Notes under the pieces: generated by a model
The model's input: only the letters and a program-made list of their open reading frames with translations
Told to the model about the DNA's origin: nothing
Database searches by the model: none
Program-made: the position numbers and the translations under genes
NCBI GenBank assembly: GCA_007121075.1
Contig: SKMK01000016.1
Coordinates: 49,473 to 113,472 of the forward strand
Reading direction: 5' to 3'
Origin: Syntrophomonadaceae bacterium
GTDB lineage: Bacteria > Bacillota > Dethiobacteria > DTU022
Length of the DNA: 64,000 nucleotides
Shown: positions 24,940 to 33,674 of the stretch, piece after piece
How positions within the stretch are numbered: the first letter of the stretch is position 1
How the letters are laid out: each line of letters starts with the position of its first letter

Positions 24940-27072
24940 ATGAGCCTTGAACGTATTTTTAATGCCGAATCAGTAGCTATTATCGAAGTTGTAAAAGATG
25001 AAGCCCACCAGGGTTACAAAGTCCTTGAATCTTTGGTGGAAGGTAAATTTGAAGGGCGTATATACCCGGTGAGCAGAGGAGAAAAGAGTATCCTCGGTTT
25101 AAGGTGTTATAATTCTGTACGAGATATTCCGGAAAACATAGACCTGGTACTGGTTACGACTCCACCAGGGTCGCTGAAAAATCTCCTCCCTGAGCTGGGC
25201 AAGAAAGGAGCAGCGGGAGCCATAGTGCTTACCGGTGGGTTTGGCGAACTTGGCGAAGAAGGAAAAAAATTTGAAGAAGAAATCGTGAACCTGGCCCGCA
25301 AAAACGGGATCCGGATTATTGGCCCGAACACGCCGGGAATGATCAGTATAGAAAAAGGCATTAACCTGGTGGGATTAAACAATATCCCGGAGGGAGATCT
25401 CGCCATTCTGACCCAGAGTGGCAACATCGCCCTTAACCTGATTACGGAAGCAAACCTCAAAAGCCAAACGGGATTTAAATATTCTGTAGGTGTTGGCAAC
25501 GAAGCCGATATCAAATTTCATGAATACCTGGAGTATTTTACTGAAGACCCCGATACCAGTATTATTCTGATGTATGTTGAAGGACTGAGGGATGGGCGCC
25601 AGTTTTTGCAGCAGGCCAGCAGAACTTCGCAGATAAAGCCAATCGTGCTTTACAAGAGCGGGAAATCAGCCAAGGGCAGCAAATCTGCCGGATCCCATAC
25701 CGGAGCCCTGGCAGGTATTTCTGAAGTGTCTCAATCAGCATTCAGAAGAGCTGGAATCATTGAAGTGGATCATCCCGGCGAAATGTTTCCCGTTGCTGAA
25801 ACCCTATCTTTACTGCCAAGGTTGAAAGATAACACCATTGCTATCCTGGCCGACGGCGGTGGACATGCCACCATAGCGGCAGACTACCTGACCAACCTGG
25901 GGATCAGACTTCCCGAACTGGAAAATAAAACCAGGGAAAAACTAGCGGCCATCCTTCCCCATAATGCTTCGCTGGCTAACCCCATCGATGTGGCCGGTGG
26001 AGCCGACAGGAATCCGGCTATTTTCGCCGATTGCGCTGAAATCCTGCTTGAAGATATAAATATTCACGGGCTCATGATCGTCGGTCTTTTCGGTGGTTAC
26101 GGAATTCGTTTCGCCGAAAAGCTATCCTTCATAGAAGAAGATGCCGCTCACCGCCTGGGAAAACTGATGGAAAGCACGAGTAAACCGATTCTCCTGCACA
26201 GCCTTTATGATCACGCCAAACCCCATTCGCTTGAACTGTTGCGTTACTATCACATCCCGGTTTACGATTCCCTGGAGATCGCCTGCAAATGTGTGGAGGC
26301 CTTGTCCGTTTATAGCTCCTACCGGCGGGATTACGACAAGGAAGGCAATTTTAAGATCAACTGGGGAGAAAAAGCAATTCCTGAAGTTCAGGATATCATC
26401 GATAATGCCCTGGCTGAAGGCAGAAAAGTCCTTTTGGAACATGAGGCCAAAGAAATTTTCAGGCTGCAGGGAGCGACTGTGTCCCAGGAATACCTGGCCG
26501 CCAGCGAAGACGAAGCGGTGGAATTTGCTGAGAAGCTGGGTTATGATGCGGCATTGAAAATAGTGTCACCAGATATTATCCATAAAACCGATGCCGGTGG
26601 GGTTATGCTGGGGTTAAAAGATGAAGAAGCAGTCCGTGAAGCATTTAAAACTATTATGGATAGCTGCACCGAATGTAATCCCGGTGCCGACATCAGGGGA
26701 TGCCTCGTATCGCAGATGGCCGGCAAGGGAATAGAGACCATAGTAGGAATGAAAACCGATGACCAGTTCGGACCAACGGTCATGTTCGGCCTGGGCGGAA
26801 TCATGGTTTCAGTGATGAAAGATGTGTCTTTTCAGGTTGTACCGGTGTCTGAATACTGGGCTAAATACATGATTAATGAAATTAAGTCATCTGTGATCTT
26901 CGATGGTTTTCGCGGCCGTCCGCCCTCCGACAAGGAAGCAATTGTCAAATTAATCCAAAAAGTTTCAGGGGTAGCCCAGGCTTATCCACTAATAAACGAG
27001 ATAGACCTTAACCCGGTCCTTGTTCACAGCGAAGGCCTGACAATCGTTGATGCCAGAATTATTCTCAAGTAA
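24940..27072 (+). CDS. acdA: ADP-forming acyl-CoA synthetase, copy 1
   Basis: NDP-forming acyl-CoA synthetase, 710 residues, in alpha-beta fused form: CoA-binding domain, succinyl-CoA-ligase-like domain, linker, ATP-grasp domain. It would convert acyl-CoA + ADP + Pi to acid + CoA + ATP. The phosphorylated His lies in SKSAGSHTGALAG (His about 253). The ATP-grasp part has ALKIVSPDIIHKTDAGGVMLGL and MFGLGGIMVSVMKDVSF. Oddly, the Rossmann glycine motif near the N-terminus (IIGAS in copy 2) is here IIEVV, and YPVNPKEKS is YPVSRGEKS, so CoA binding may be altered. The frame extends upstream but homology starts at this ATG, which is preceded by GGGGGAG. Confidence 0.92.
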   Translation: MSLERIFNAESVAIIEVVKDEAHQGYKVLESLVEGKFEGRIYPVSRGEKSILGLRCYNSVRDIPENIDLVLVTTPPGSLKNLLPELGKKGAAGAIVLTGGFGELGEEGKKFEEEIVNLARKNGIRIIGPNTPGMISIEKGINLVGLNNIPEGDLAILTQSGNIALNLITEANLKSQTGFKYSVGVGNEADIKFHEYLEYFTEDPDTSIILMYVEGLRDGRQFLQQASRTSQIKPIVLYKSGKSAKGSKSAGSHTGALAGISEVSQSAFRRAGIIEVDHPGEMFPVAETLSLLPRLKDNTIAILADGGGHATIAADYLTNLGIRLPELENKTREKLAAILPHNASLANPIDVAGGADRNPAIFADCAEILLEDINIHGLMIVGLFGGYGIRFAEKLSFIEEDAAHRLGKLMESTSKPILLHSLYDHAKPHSLELLRYYHIPVYDSLEIACKCVEALSVYSSYRRDYDKEGNFKINWGEKAIPEVQDIIDNALAEGRKVLLEHEAKEIFRLQGATVSQEYLAASEDEAVEFAEKLGYDAALKIVSPDIIHKTDAGGVMLGLKDEEAVREAFKTIMDSCTECNPGADIRGCLVSQMAGKGIETIVGMKTDDQFGPTVMFGLGGIMVSVMKDVSFQVVPVSEYWAKYMINEIKSSVIFDGFRGRPPSDKEAIVKLIQKVSGVAQAYPLINEIDLNPVLVHSEGLTIVDARIILK

Positions 27073-27149
27073 AAGATATGGGGTAGTTGACAAAGCCCTC
27101 CTTATTAAAGGATATAAGTACGATATAAAATTAAAAGGATGGTATATTT

Positions 27150-29354
27150 ATGGAGAAACTTCTAAAAAAAGCCGATCTCGACAGAGTGTTTAATGCCGAG
27201 GCGGTTGCAATAATCGGAGCCTCGAAAGATGAAGCAAAGAGGGGCTACCAGGCCATTAAAACCTTGCTCAACGAAAGATATGAAGGGCGCATTTACCCGG
27301 TTAACCCGAAGGAAAAGTCTATCCTGGGTCTAAAATGCTACCCGTCCCTTCTTGACATCCCGGATGAAATCGACCTGGCCCTGATAACTACCCCTGCCCG
27401 CACCTTGAAAGATATCCTCAAACAGTGTGCTGAAAAAGGGATTGCCGGGGCGGTGGTCATCGCCGGGGGGTTTGGAGAACAGGGCGAAGAAGGCAAACTT
27501 CTGGAAAAAGAAATGGTCGAAAACGCAAACGGGGTCAGGATTATCGGCCCTAACACTTCGGGCATGATCAGTGTTAATAAAGGTTTAAATTTAGTGGGTC
27601 TGCAAAATGTTCCCCGGGGCTCTATTGCCCTGCTTACCCAGAGCGGCAATATCGCCCTGACTTTGATCACGGAAGCGGGCCTTAAAAGCCAGAACGGCTT
27701 CAAATACTATGTTGGAGTAGGCAATGAGGCCGATTTAAAATTTCATGAATACCTGGAATACTTTACTGAAGATCCCGACATAAGCGCCATCCTGATGTAC
27801 GTAGAAGGGCTCAGGGAAGGGCGCAAATTTCTGGAGCAGGCCAGCGAAACCACCCGGGTGAAACCAATTATCCTATTTAAAAGCGGCAGGTCTGCCACGG
27901 GTAGCAAGTCGGCCGGCTCACACACTGGCGCCCTGGCCGGGATTTCTGAGGTGGCCAACACGGCTTTCAAACGGGCTGGAATTATCACCGTGCAGCATTC
28001 TGATGAAATGTTCCCAATCGCCGAATCACTGGCTTCCCTGCCCCTGATTGAGGAATCATCGATTGCCATCCTGGCTGATGGGGGTGGCCACGCTACCATA
28101 GCAGCGGACTATCTAACTGAACTGGGCATCAAGATTCCGGAGCTTGAAGAAGAAACAAGGGAAAAACTGACAGCAATTCTTCCTTCCAATGCATCCCTGG
28201 TCAATCCAATCGATGTGGCCGGTGGAACCGATCAAAACCCGGCCATTTTTGCCGACTGTGCGGAAATACTGTTAGGTGATAAAAATATTCAAGGGCTGCT
28301 GGTAGTTGGCCTGTTTGGCGGTTACGGGATTCGTTTTGCCAGGAAACTGGCTTTCAAGGAGGAGGATGCCGCCCACCGCATGGGCAAACTGGTGCGCAGG
28401 ACCGGCAAGCCGATTGTCCTGCACAGCTTATATAACTTTGCTAAACCCCATTCGCTGGATTTGTTGCGTTATTATAAAATCCCGGTTTATGACTCCCTGG
28501 AGATTGCTTGCAAATGTATAGAAGCTCTCTCCTTTTATGGGGCTTACCAGAAGGAAGGCCGCAAGGAAAGTAATTTCCACTTCAACTGGGGCGAAAAGGC
28601 CGTCCCGGAAGGGCGTGAAATCATCAAAAAGGCCCTGGCCGAGGGAAGCTCCGCTTTACTGGAGCATGAAGCCAAGGAGCTGTTAAAACTGCAGGGAGCG
28701 CCGGTGTCCCTGGACCGGCTGATTGTCAACGAGGACGAAGCGGTAAAGGTTGCCTCAGAGCTTGGCTATAACGTGGCCATGAAGATAGTTTCTCCCGATA
28801 TCCTGCACAAGTCCGATGCCGGCGGTGTGATGCTGAAGCTTAAGAATGAAAAAGAAGTCCGGGACGCTTTTAACAAAATTATTAAGAATGCCTATGATTA
28901 CAATCCCGATGCCGATATCAAGGGCTGCATTATTTCTCGTATGTCAGGTGAAGGCGTAGAAGTGATCATCGGCACCAAGAACGACGACCAGTTCGGGCCG
29001 ATCATCATGTTCGGCCTGGGTGGGATCCTGGTGGAAGTGGTTAAGGACGTTTCTTTCCGGGTCCTGCCTGTTTCCGAGCACTGGGCCGCCTCTATGATTG
29101 ATGAGATCAAATCCTCAGCAATCCTGGACGGCGTTCGCGGCCGCCCGCCTTGCGACAAGAAGGCCATTGCCAAATTGATCGGAAAGGTATCTGAAGTAAT
29201 CGAAGCCTACCCGGAAATTCACGAGATGGATCTCAACCCGGTTATCGTTCATGAAGACGGCTTATCAATAGTGGATGCCAGGATCATCCTTAACCCGGAA
29301 AATATGGAAAGAAAACTAAAACTAACCAGGAGCCTGGATGACACCTCGAACTGA
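27150..29354 (+). CDS. acdA: ADP-forming acyl-CoA synthetase, copy 2
   Basis: Tandem paralogue of the preceding gene, 734 residues, with long blocks of identical sequence (for example TQSGNIAL, HEYLEYFTEDPD, FGGYGIRFA, LHSLY). All expected motifs are intact: the CoA-binding IIGAS (about 21-25), the phospho-His in SKSAGSHTGALAG (His about 258), and the ATP-grasp ending DLNPVIVHEDGLSIVDAR. It is 77 bp downstream of copy 1. Substrate-level ATP formation from acyl-CoA made by KorAB or by beta-oxidation is the likely role. The pair could have different acyl preferences, or copy 1 could be a modulatory or decaying duplicate. Confidence 0.94.
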   Translation: MEKLLKKADLDRVFNAEAVAIIGASKDEAKRGYQAIKTLLNERYEGRIYPVNPKEKSILGLKCYPSLLDIPDEIDLALITTPARTLKDILKQCAEKGIAGAVVIAGGFGEQGEEGKLLEKEMVENANGVRIIGPNTSGMISVNKGLNLVGLQNVPRGSIALLTQSGNIALTLITEAGLKSQNGFKYYVGVGNEADLKFHEYLEYFTEDPDISAILMYVEGLREGRKFLEQASETTRVKPIILFKSGRSATGSKSAGSHTGALAGISEVANTAFKRAGIITVQHSDEMFPIAESLASLPLIEESSIAILADGGGHATIAADYLTELGIKIPELEEETREKLTAILPSNASLVNPIDVAGGTDQNPAIFADCAEILLGDKNIQGLLVVGLFGGYGIRFARKLAFKEEDAAHRMGKLVRRTGKPIVLHSLYNFAKPHSLDLLRYYKIPVYDSLEIACKCIEALSFYGAYQKEGRKESNFHFNWGEKAVPEGREIIKKALAEGSSALLEHEAKELLKLQGAPVSLDRLIVNEDEAVKVASELGYNVAMKIVSPDILHKSDAGGVMLKLKNEKEVRDAFNKIIKNAYDYNPDADIKGCIISRMSGEGVEVIIGTKNDDQFGPIIMFGLGGILVEVVKDVSFRVLPVSEHWAASMIDEIKSSAILDGVRGRPPCDKKAIAKLIGKVSEVIEAYPEIHEMDLNPVIVHEDGLSIVDARIILNPENMERKLKLTRSLDDTSN

Positions 29355-29490
29355 CGAAGATGATCGAATAACGCCGGGCAGGTGGTTATATAAAATTTGT
29401 AGCATTATCTTATAACTGCTAAAGCGAGTGGCTGTTTTATTAACAATTTATAGGTGATGTCAATGCGGCTGGCGCAACGACGGGGCTCCG

Positions 29491-29829
29491 ATGAACACAA
29501 TTTACAAAAAGCCCGGTAGCAAAGAGCAGGTGTTGAGTTTTTATGACAGCCAAATTATAAAACTAAATTTACCCTTTTATGATATTTATGTTGACACTCC
29601 TTACGATAAAACCCATTTGGTGGAAACAGGCGATCTAGCCGGAAAGCCTTTGCTGGTTTTTCATGGCGGCAATTCAAACACTGCATACAATTTGCTGGCC
29701 TGCAGCTATTTGCTTGATGATTTTCATATCTATGCGGTTGATACGATTGGCCATTCTGGTAAAAGCGCCGAAGTATCTTTGTCCGCGAAAAACTATGATT
29801 ATGAAAAATGGACCGGAGCGGTAATTTAG
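29491..29829 (+). pseudogene. Truncated alpha/beta hydrolase (N-terminal part)
   Basis: 112 codons encode only the first third of an alpha/beta hydrolase: the oxyanion segment LLVFHGGNSNTAYN and the strand IYAVDTIGHSGKS are present, but the frame ends with TAG before the nucleophile elbow. After the TAG the frame continues briefly as TLGYG, which resembles the expected continuation, and then meets TAA. So the gene appears to be nonsense-mutated and decayed. It lies in an accessory stretch with other hydrolase remnants. Confidence 0.65.
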
Positions 29830-30029
29830 ACTTTAGGGTACGGCAGGAGCAATCATTCCCAACTGTAAAACGCACCTGGCAGGCCTGCTGCGGCCAGGGC
29901 AAACAGGATCAGCATGTTCAATATTCCCATAAATCGCAATAACGGGTGAGACCGATACTTCAGGCCGGCCGGCGAACCCCGGGATAAGAATGCCGAAACG
30001 GACGAGAATGTTGTGGACAGTGTTTATTA
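29830..30029. other. Gap with possible remnant coding sequence
   Basis: No intact gene is seen. On the minus strand one frame stays open across 29860-30025 and would encode a hydrophobic segment (MLILFALAAAGLPGAF) but has no ribosome site and no clear start, so it may be a remnant of a membrane protein or chance. Confidence 0.25.
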
Positions 30030-30083
30030 CCTGGTTAGACCCCCATGCCCCCGCACTGTGGGGGGCATGGGGGTCTAACCAGG
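30030..30083. repeat. 23-bp perfect inverted repeat (hairpin)
   Basis: Arms at 30030-30052 and 30061-30083 are perfectly complementary over 23 bp (CCTGGTTAGACCCCCATG... with its reverse), around an 8-nt loop GCACTGTG. No T-run follows on either strand. Much longer and more perfect than an ordinary terminator. Confidence 0.85.
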
Positions 30084-30215
30084 AATAGACAAATAATACG
30101 ACCCCTCCGGTTGGCCAAGGATGTTGTTCTTGTTTTAGTTCTGGAAAAAAAGGCTTATATGAGGTATTAATAGGCAGCAGGGGAGGAGAGAAAATTTGGG
30201 TGCAGGAACAATTAA

Positions 30216-30480
30216 AACCCGCTTGAAAGCTATGATCTCGGTCAGGTTTGGGTGGGAGGGCATTCCCTGGGCGGCATAACGGCCTGCCGGTTTACCGAAA
30301 GTAATCAGAAAAGGGTTTATGGGCTTTTCTTGTTCACTTCATACTGTGACGGGATCTGAGCACTTTCGAAGGGCCCGTTATTTCAGTAATGGGCACAGAA
30401 GATAAAATAATCAACCGTAGTAATTACGATCAGGCAAAAGATAACCTCCCTCCAGGGAAGGCGATGGCAGCGGCCCTGTC
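30216..30480 (+). pseudogene. Remnant of a second alpha/beta hydrolase
   Basis: Two frames carry adjoining pieces of one hydrolase. The first (to about 30357) reads YDLGQVWVGGHSLGGITAC and GLFLFTSYCDG, with the nucleophile elbow GHSLGG, then TGA. The second, shifted frame from about 30371 reads GPVISVMGTEDKIINRSNY and QAKDNLPPGK, the segment holding the acidic catalytic residue. The N-terminal third is missing and the catalytic His region is not found. A frameshift plus truncation make it non-functional. It is not the continuation of the 29.5 kb fragment in any single frame. Confidence 0.6.
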
Positions 30481-30527
30481 GAATTGTAATTATAGAAATA
30501 AACCCGTTGTTCCAGGGAGGGGTCCTG

Positions 30528-31043
30528 ATGAATAATCGATATGATGAGCCGGATTTTATTGATGTTGTCCCCGGCAGGACAGATAACGCCAGGGGCCAGG
30601 TTGAGTCCGAGATCAGGGCACTTTGCTTCGAGCAGCCTTTTGCCGTGCTGGCCACCCAGGGCGAAGGCCAGCCTTATACTAATTTAATCAGTTATGCGGT
30701 CAGCGAAGATCTCAAGCAACTGGTTTTTTCCACCCCGTCCCAGACCAGAAAGTATAGTTTGATCAAAAAGAACAAGAAAGTTTCACTTCTGATCGATAAC
30801 CGTGCTCAGCAACCGGAAAGTATCAACCTGATCAGGGCTGTGACCATTACCGGAATAGCCAGGCCTCTTGAAGATCCCAAAGAGGTGGAAAGATGGGCCG
30901 AACTGCTGATTAAAAGGCATAGTTATCTCGACAAATTTATCAAGTCCCCCTCTTCAAGCCTGATCCTGGTTGATATTATCCGTATTTTCTATGTGCGGCG
31001 GTTCCAGGAGGTCTTCCAGTGGGTGCCCGGTAACTTTTCATAG
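30528..31043 (+). CDS. Pyridoxamine 5'-phosphate oxidase-fold (flavin-binding) protein
   Basis: A 171-residue protein of the split-barrel FMN-binding group. Start at 30528 (MNNRYDEPDF) behind AGGGAGGGG. Signature segments are FAVLATQGEGQPYTNLISYAV, LVFSTPSQTRKYSLIKKNKKVSLLID and AVTITGIARPL. These proteins bind FMN, haem or F420 and act as small reductases or stress proteins; true pyridoxamine phosphate oxidases are longer. The intact gene directly follows the hydrolase remnant. No partner gene is evident. Confidence 0.8.
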   Translation: MNNRYDEPDFIDVVPGRTDNARGQVESEIRALCFEQPFAVLATQGEGQPYTNLISYAVSEDLKQLVFSTPSQTRKYSLIKKNKKVSLLIDNRAQQPESINLIRAVTITGIARPLEDPKEVERWAELLIKRHSYLDKFIKSPSSSLILVDIIRIFYVRRFQEVFQWVPGNFS

Positions 31044-31149
31044 TCTCTCTTGCAAATGCTTGTGAATACCCCGCCAGACTTCTGGGCAATAGGGCTCGCA
31101 ATCTTCCGCTTAAAAGTCTATTTTTGCATTGTGAGGTATAGATGTATAG

Positions 31150-31740
31150 ATGAAGGATACTCCGACAGCTGCGGCATTATATGATTTTTTCATGAGAGGC
31201 CTTGATATGCTGTTGGCCAAAAAGTGGCGCAGGGAGTTATGGAGCCGGGTTGAAGGCCCGGCAGTACTCGAAGCAGGGGCCGGCACAGGCCTTAATATTC
31301 CCTTTTATAAGCCTGAGTTTGAGGTAACCCTCCTGGACAGCAACCGGAGTTATCTTGATCTAGCCCGCGAGCGGGCCTGTGCAAACCAGTTAGAAGTAAA
31401 ACTTGTGATTGGAGATATCCAAAATATGGCCTTTAGTGCAGGTAGCTTCGATACAGCAGCAACTACTTTTTTATTTTGCCAATTGGATTCGCCTGTGCAA
31501 GGGTTACAGGAACTGTACCGGGTTTTAAGGCCGGGCGGGCAACTGCTGCTGCTCGAACATGTCCGCACCAGTGGCTTGTTTGGTCACCTGGTCGCTGCCA
31601 TGGCACATCCGCTTTACCGGCTCACTGGCAGCCGTATGGCCAGGGAGATGGAATCTTATGTGAAAAAGATAGGTTTTGTTGATCTAACTTCAACTGCTGT
31701 ATTTACAAATGGGGTAAGAATTATTGAGGCCAGGAAGTAA
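31150..31740 (+). CDS. Class I SAM-dependent methyltransferase, UbiE-like
   Basis: A 196-residue methyltransferase with motif I VLEAGAGTGLNIPFY, the acidic post-I residue in VTLLDSNRSYLD, and the post-motif region LYRVLRPGGQLLLLEHVR. This pattern (membrane-proximal LEHVR) is shared by small methyltransferases acting on lipids, quinones or metalloids. The protein at 42.9 kb is a clear relative. The substrate is unknown. The start codon lies 11 nt after a GAGGT site. Confidence 0.85.
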   Translation: MKDTPTAAALYDFFMRGLDMLLAKKWRRELWSRVEGPAVLEAGAGTGLNIPFYKPEFEVTLLDSNRSYLDLARERACANQLEVKLVIGDIQNMAFSAGSFDTAATTFLFCQLDSPVQGLQELYRVLRPGGQLLLLEHVRTSGLFGHLVAAMAHPLYRLTGSRMAREMESYVKKIGFVDLTSTAVFTNGVRIIEARK

Positions 31741-31855
31741 ACCTGCCTGTTAATGTGCTGCTTGTTGCTGTAACGGGAGCAGGGCAGTAGGAGCAATTAT
31801 GCTAAAAGATAACCATTAATTGTGTAAACTTGCCAATTGATAAGGGGCTGATACT

Positions 31856-32974
31856 TTGAAAGATAAGCTAGATCGACTATTTCAAGGCCTGATGAAATCA
31901 AAGCAGGTTAAAAATGCCATTTTAGCTGTCGAAAGCGGGGATGGTTCGTTTCGCTGGGCTAAAGCCGAAAGTTCAGTTGAAGAGGGGGTTGAAGAAATTG
32001 ATACCGGTACTCCCTTCTGGATAGCCAGCGTAACCAAACTTTTTATTGCAGCAGCTATTTTAAAGCTTAATGAACAGGGTCAGCTTTCGCTTAAAGATGC
32101 TTTAGCCCGGTATTTGCCACTAAATATGATCAAAGGATTACATCGTACAAAACGTGGGGCTGATTATAGTGATCAAATAACTATTTACCACCTGCTCAGC
32201 CATACTTCCGGCCTGCCCGACTATATTGAGATTAAACCTAAAGGCGGAAAAAGTCTGTTTGATCTTGTCCTTGAAGACGGAGATCGCTCCTGGACTATTG
32301 AAGATAGCATAAAAATTGTCATTAACGAGGGGAAGCCGTTATTTCCTCCCCAACCGCTTGATACAGAAAAAAAGAAAGCCCGTTATTCCGATACAAACTT
32401 TCAGCTGTTAATTGCTGTTATAGAAGCTGTATCCGGCCAACCAATCGAAGTTGTTTTTAAAGAGATGTTTTATAAACCTTTGAACTTGGAAAGCACTTTT
32501 CATCCTGGAAGCAAGCCGCCAGCTTCTCAGCTCCCGTTAGTTCCACTTTGGCATGGTGATCAAAAACTCGATATCCCCATGGCAATGCGTTCTTTTGGTG
32601 ATTTAAACAGCACAACCGGAAATTTAATCAGGTTTCTAAGGGCCCTGTTGAGTGGTGAAGTTTTTGATAACTCCTCAACAGTCGATCTGATGAGAAAGGA
32701 ATGGAACCGGCTTGGCTTTTTAATCAGCCCGGTTGCACCGGGCTGGCCAATAGAATACGGGCTTGGCATGATGCGTTTTCAGATGCCGCGTATTTTTACC
32801 CCTTTTCAACCAATGTCGGAAGTAATCGGCCATACCGGAGCCACTGGATCCTGGCTGTTCTACTGTCCCCGTTACGATCTCTATATAGCCGGCACAGTCA
32901 GCCAACTGCTGGCCGCTGCAGTTCCATTTCACATTATCCCGAAATTGATAAAACTAATCGACAGGCATTTCTAA
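31856..32974 (+). CDS. Serine hydrolase, class C beta-lactamase/esterase family
   Basis: A 372-residue penicillin-binding-fold hydrolase. The TTG start at 31856 follows AAGGGG. The nucleophile motif SxxK is SVTK, followed by LLSHTSGLPDY; the second motif is YSDTNF (Tyr), and the third is IGHTGATGSW (HTG). No signal peptide is seen, so the enzyme is probably cytoplasmic and an esterase or peptidase rather than a beta-lactamase. It is not obviously linked to its neighbours. Confidence 0.85.
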   Translation: MKDKLDRLFQGLMKSKQVKNAILAVESGDGSFRWAKAESSVEEGVEEIDTGTPFWIASVTKLFIAAAILKLNEQGQLSLKDALARYLPLNMIKGLHRTKRGADYSDQITIYHLLSHTSGLPDYIEIKPKGGKSLFDLVLEDGDRSWTIEDSIKIVINEGKPLFPPQPLDTEKKKARYSDTNFQLLIAVIEAVSGQPIEVVFKEMFYKPLNLESTFHPGSKPPASQLPLVPLWHGDQKLDIPMAMRSFGDLNSTTGNLIRFLRALLSGEVFDNSSTVDLMRKEWNRLGFLISPVAPGWPIEYGLGMMRFQMPRIFTPFQPMSEVIGHTGATGSWLFYCPRYDLYIAGTVSQLLAAAVPFHIIPKLIKLIDRHF

Positions 32975-33204
32975 ATATATTGGAGCTCGGAGTTTTGGAT
33001 TATATTTATAAAGCAGAAAGCATTGGCCGGGTTTTTTAATGGTTTTTCTATATGGTTTTCAGCAGCATAAAAAGTAAATGAACCGTTTAAAGCAAACCAA
33101 TCAGATGCCGGTTTTAGATCTAAGTGCCCTAATAAAGCTGGCGTTAAAAATTATTAGTAATTTACCGGGCCGAGCAGGTAATCCAACAGTTAAGGTTCTT
33201 AAAT

Positions 33205-33327
33205 CTACTTGGCCTGGTCCTGTTTGTCCTTCAATGCGGCCACTTCTTTTTTTAAGTCGTTAACCTGGGCCAGTGCCGCGAGGGCAAAAACAAAGGCAAT
33301 TGGCGCTAACATACCCACATATTCCAT
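33205..33327 (-). CDS. 40-residue small membrane protein
   Basis: From ATG at 33327 (ribosome site AAGGATGG) to TAG at 33205. The product has one hydrophobic helix, MLAPIAFVFALAALAQV, then a charged coiled-coil-like tail NDLKKEVAALKDKQDQAK. Similar tiny anchored coiled-coil proteins occur in Clostridia, but no function is known. It directly follows the acetyltransferase remnant on the same strand. Confidence 0.5.
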   Translation of the reverse strand: MEYVGMLAPIAFVFALAALAQVNDLKKEVAALKDKQDQAK

Positions 33328-33331
33328 CTTT

Positions 33332-33575
33332 TTACCATCCTTTCTTCAAGGAGTATAGCCCGACTTCTTTTCCCTTATAGCTCATCGTGCCTTTTGAATA
33401 AACTTCAAACCCCAGTTTTCGGTATAAATTTTGACCTTTGATGTTGCTGATATTTACATCCAAATATATTTTATCGTATTCTTCCAATAAAGTTTGCATT
33501 ATCTCTGAACTAAAACTTTTGCCGTGATACTCCGGAGCCTCGCAGAGGCTGTTAACCAGGTAGCCGTCACAAAAA
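33332..33575 (-). pseudogene. 5'-truncated GNAT acetyltransferase remnant
   Basis: On the minus strand the frame ending at TAA 33332-33334 encodes the C-terminal half of a GNAT protein: VNSLCEAPEYHGKSFSSEIM (acetyl-CoA binding loop), then IYLDVNISNIKGQNLYRKLGFEVY, the classic GNAT ending. No start codon exists upstream: an in-frame TGA comes first, close to the -35 of the MarR promoter. So the N-terminal half was lost, apparently where the MarR-hgcAB operon begins. Confidence 0.7.
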
Positions 33576-33588
33576 AATGATGAAGGGG

Positions 33589-33617
33589 TTGATCATTGGC
33601 CAATATAGTTGTATAAT
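33589..33617 (+). promoter_or_regulatory. Sigma-A promoter of the MarR-hgcAB operon
   Basis: TTGATC, 17-bp spacer, TATAAT, about 58 bp upstream of the MarR start. The -10 is overlapped by the palindrome at 33607-33623. Confidence 0.7.
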
Positions 33618-33623
33618 ACAACT
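33607..33623 (+). promoter_or_regulatory. MarR operator overlapping the -10 element
   Basis: AGTTGTAT-A-ATACAACT, a perfect palindrome of two 8-bp arms around one base. Length and symmetry fit a MarR-family site, and binding would block the promoter, so autorepression is likely. Confidence 0.7.
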
Positions 33624-33674
33624 GATGTATATTGCAACAGTCTCCATATACTGACTGCCTGGAGGATAATCTAA

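Noticed and set aside
30030..30083. CRISPR repeat
   Set aside because: A single palindrome without spacers or further copies.
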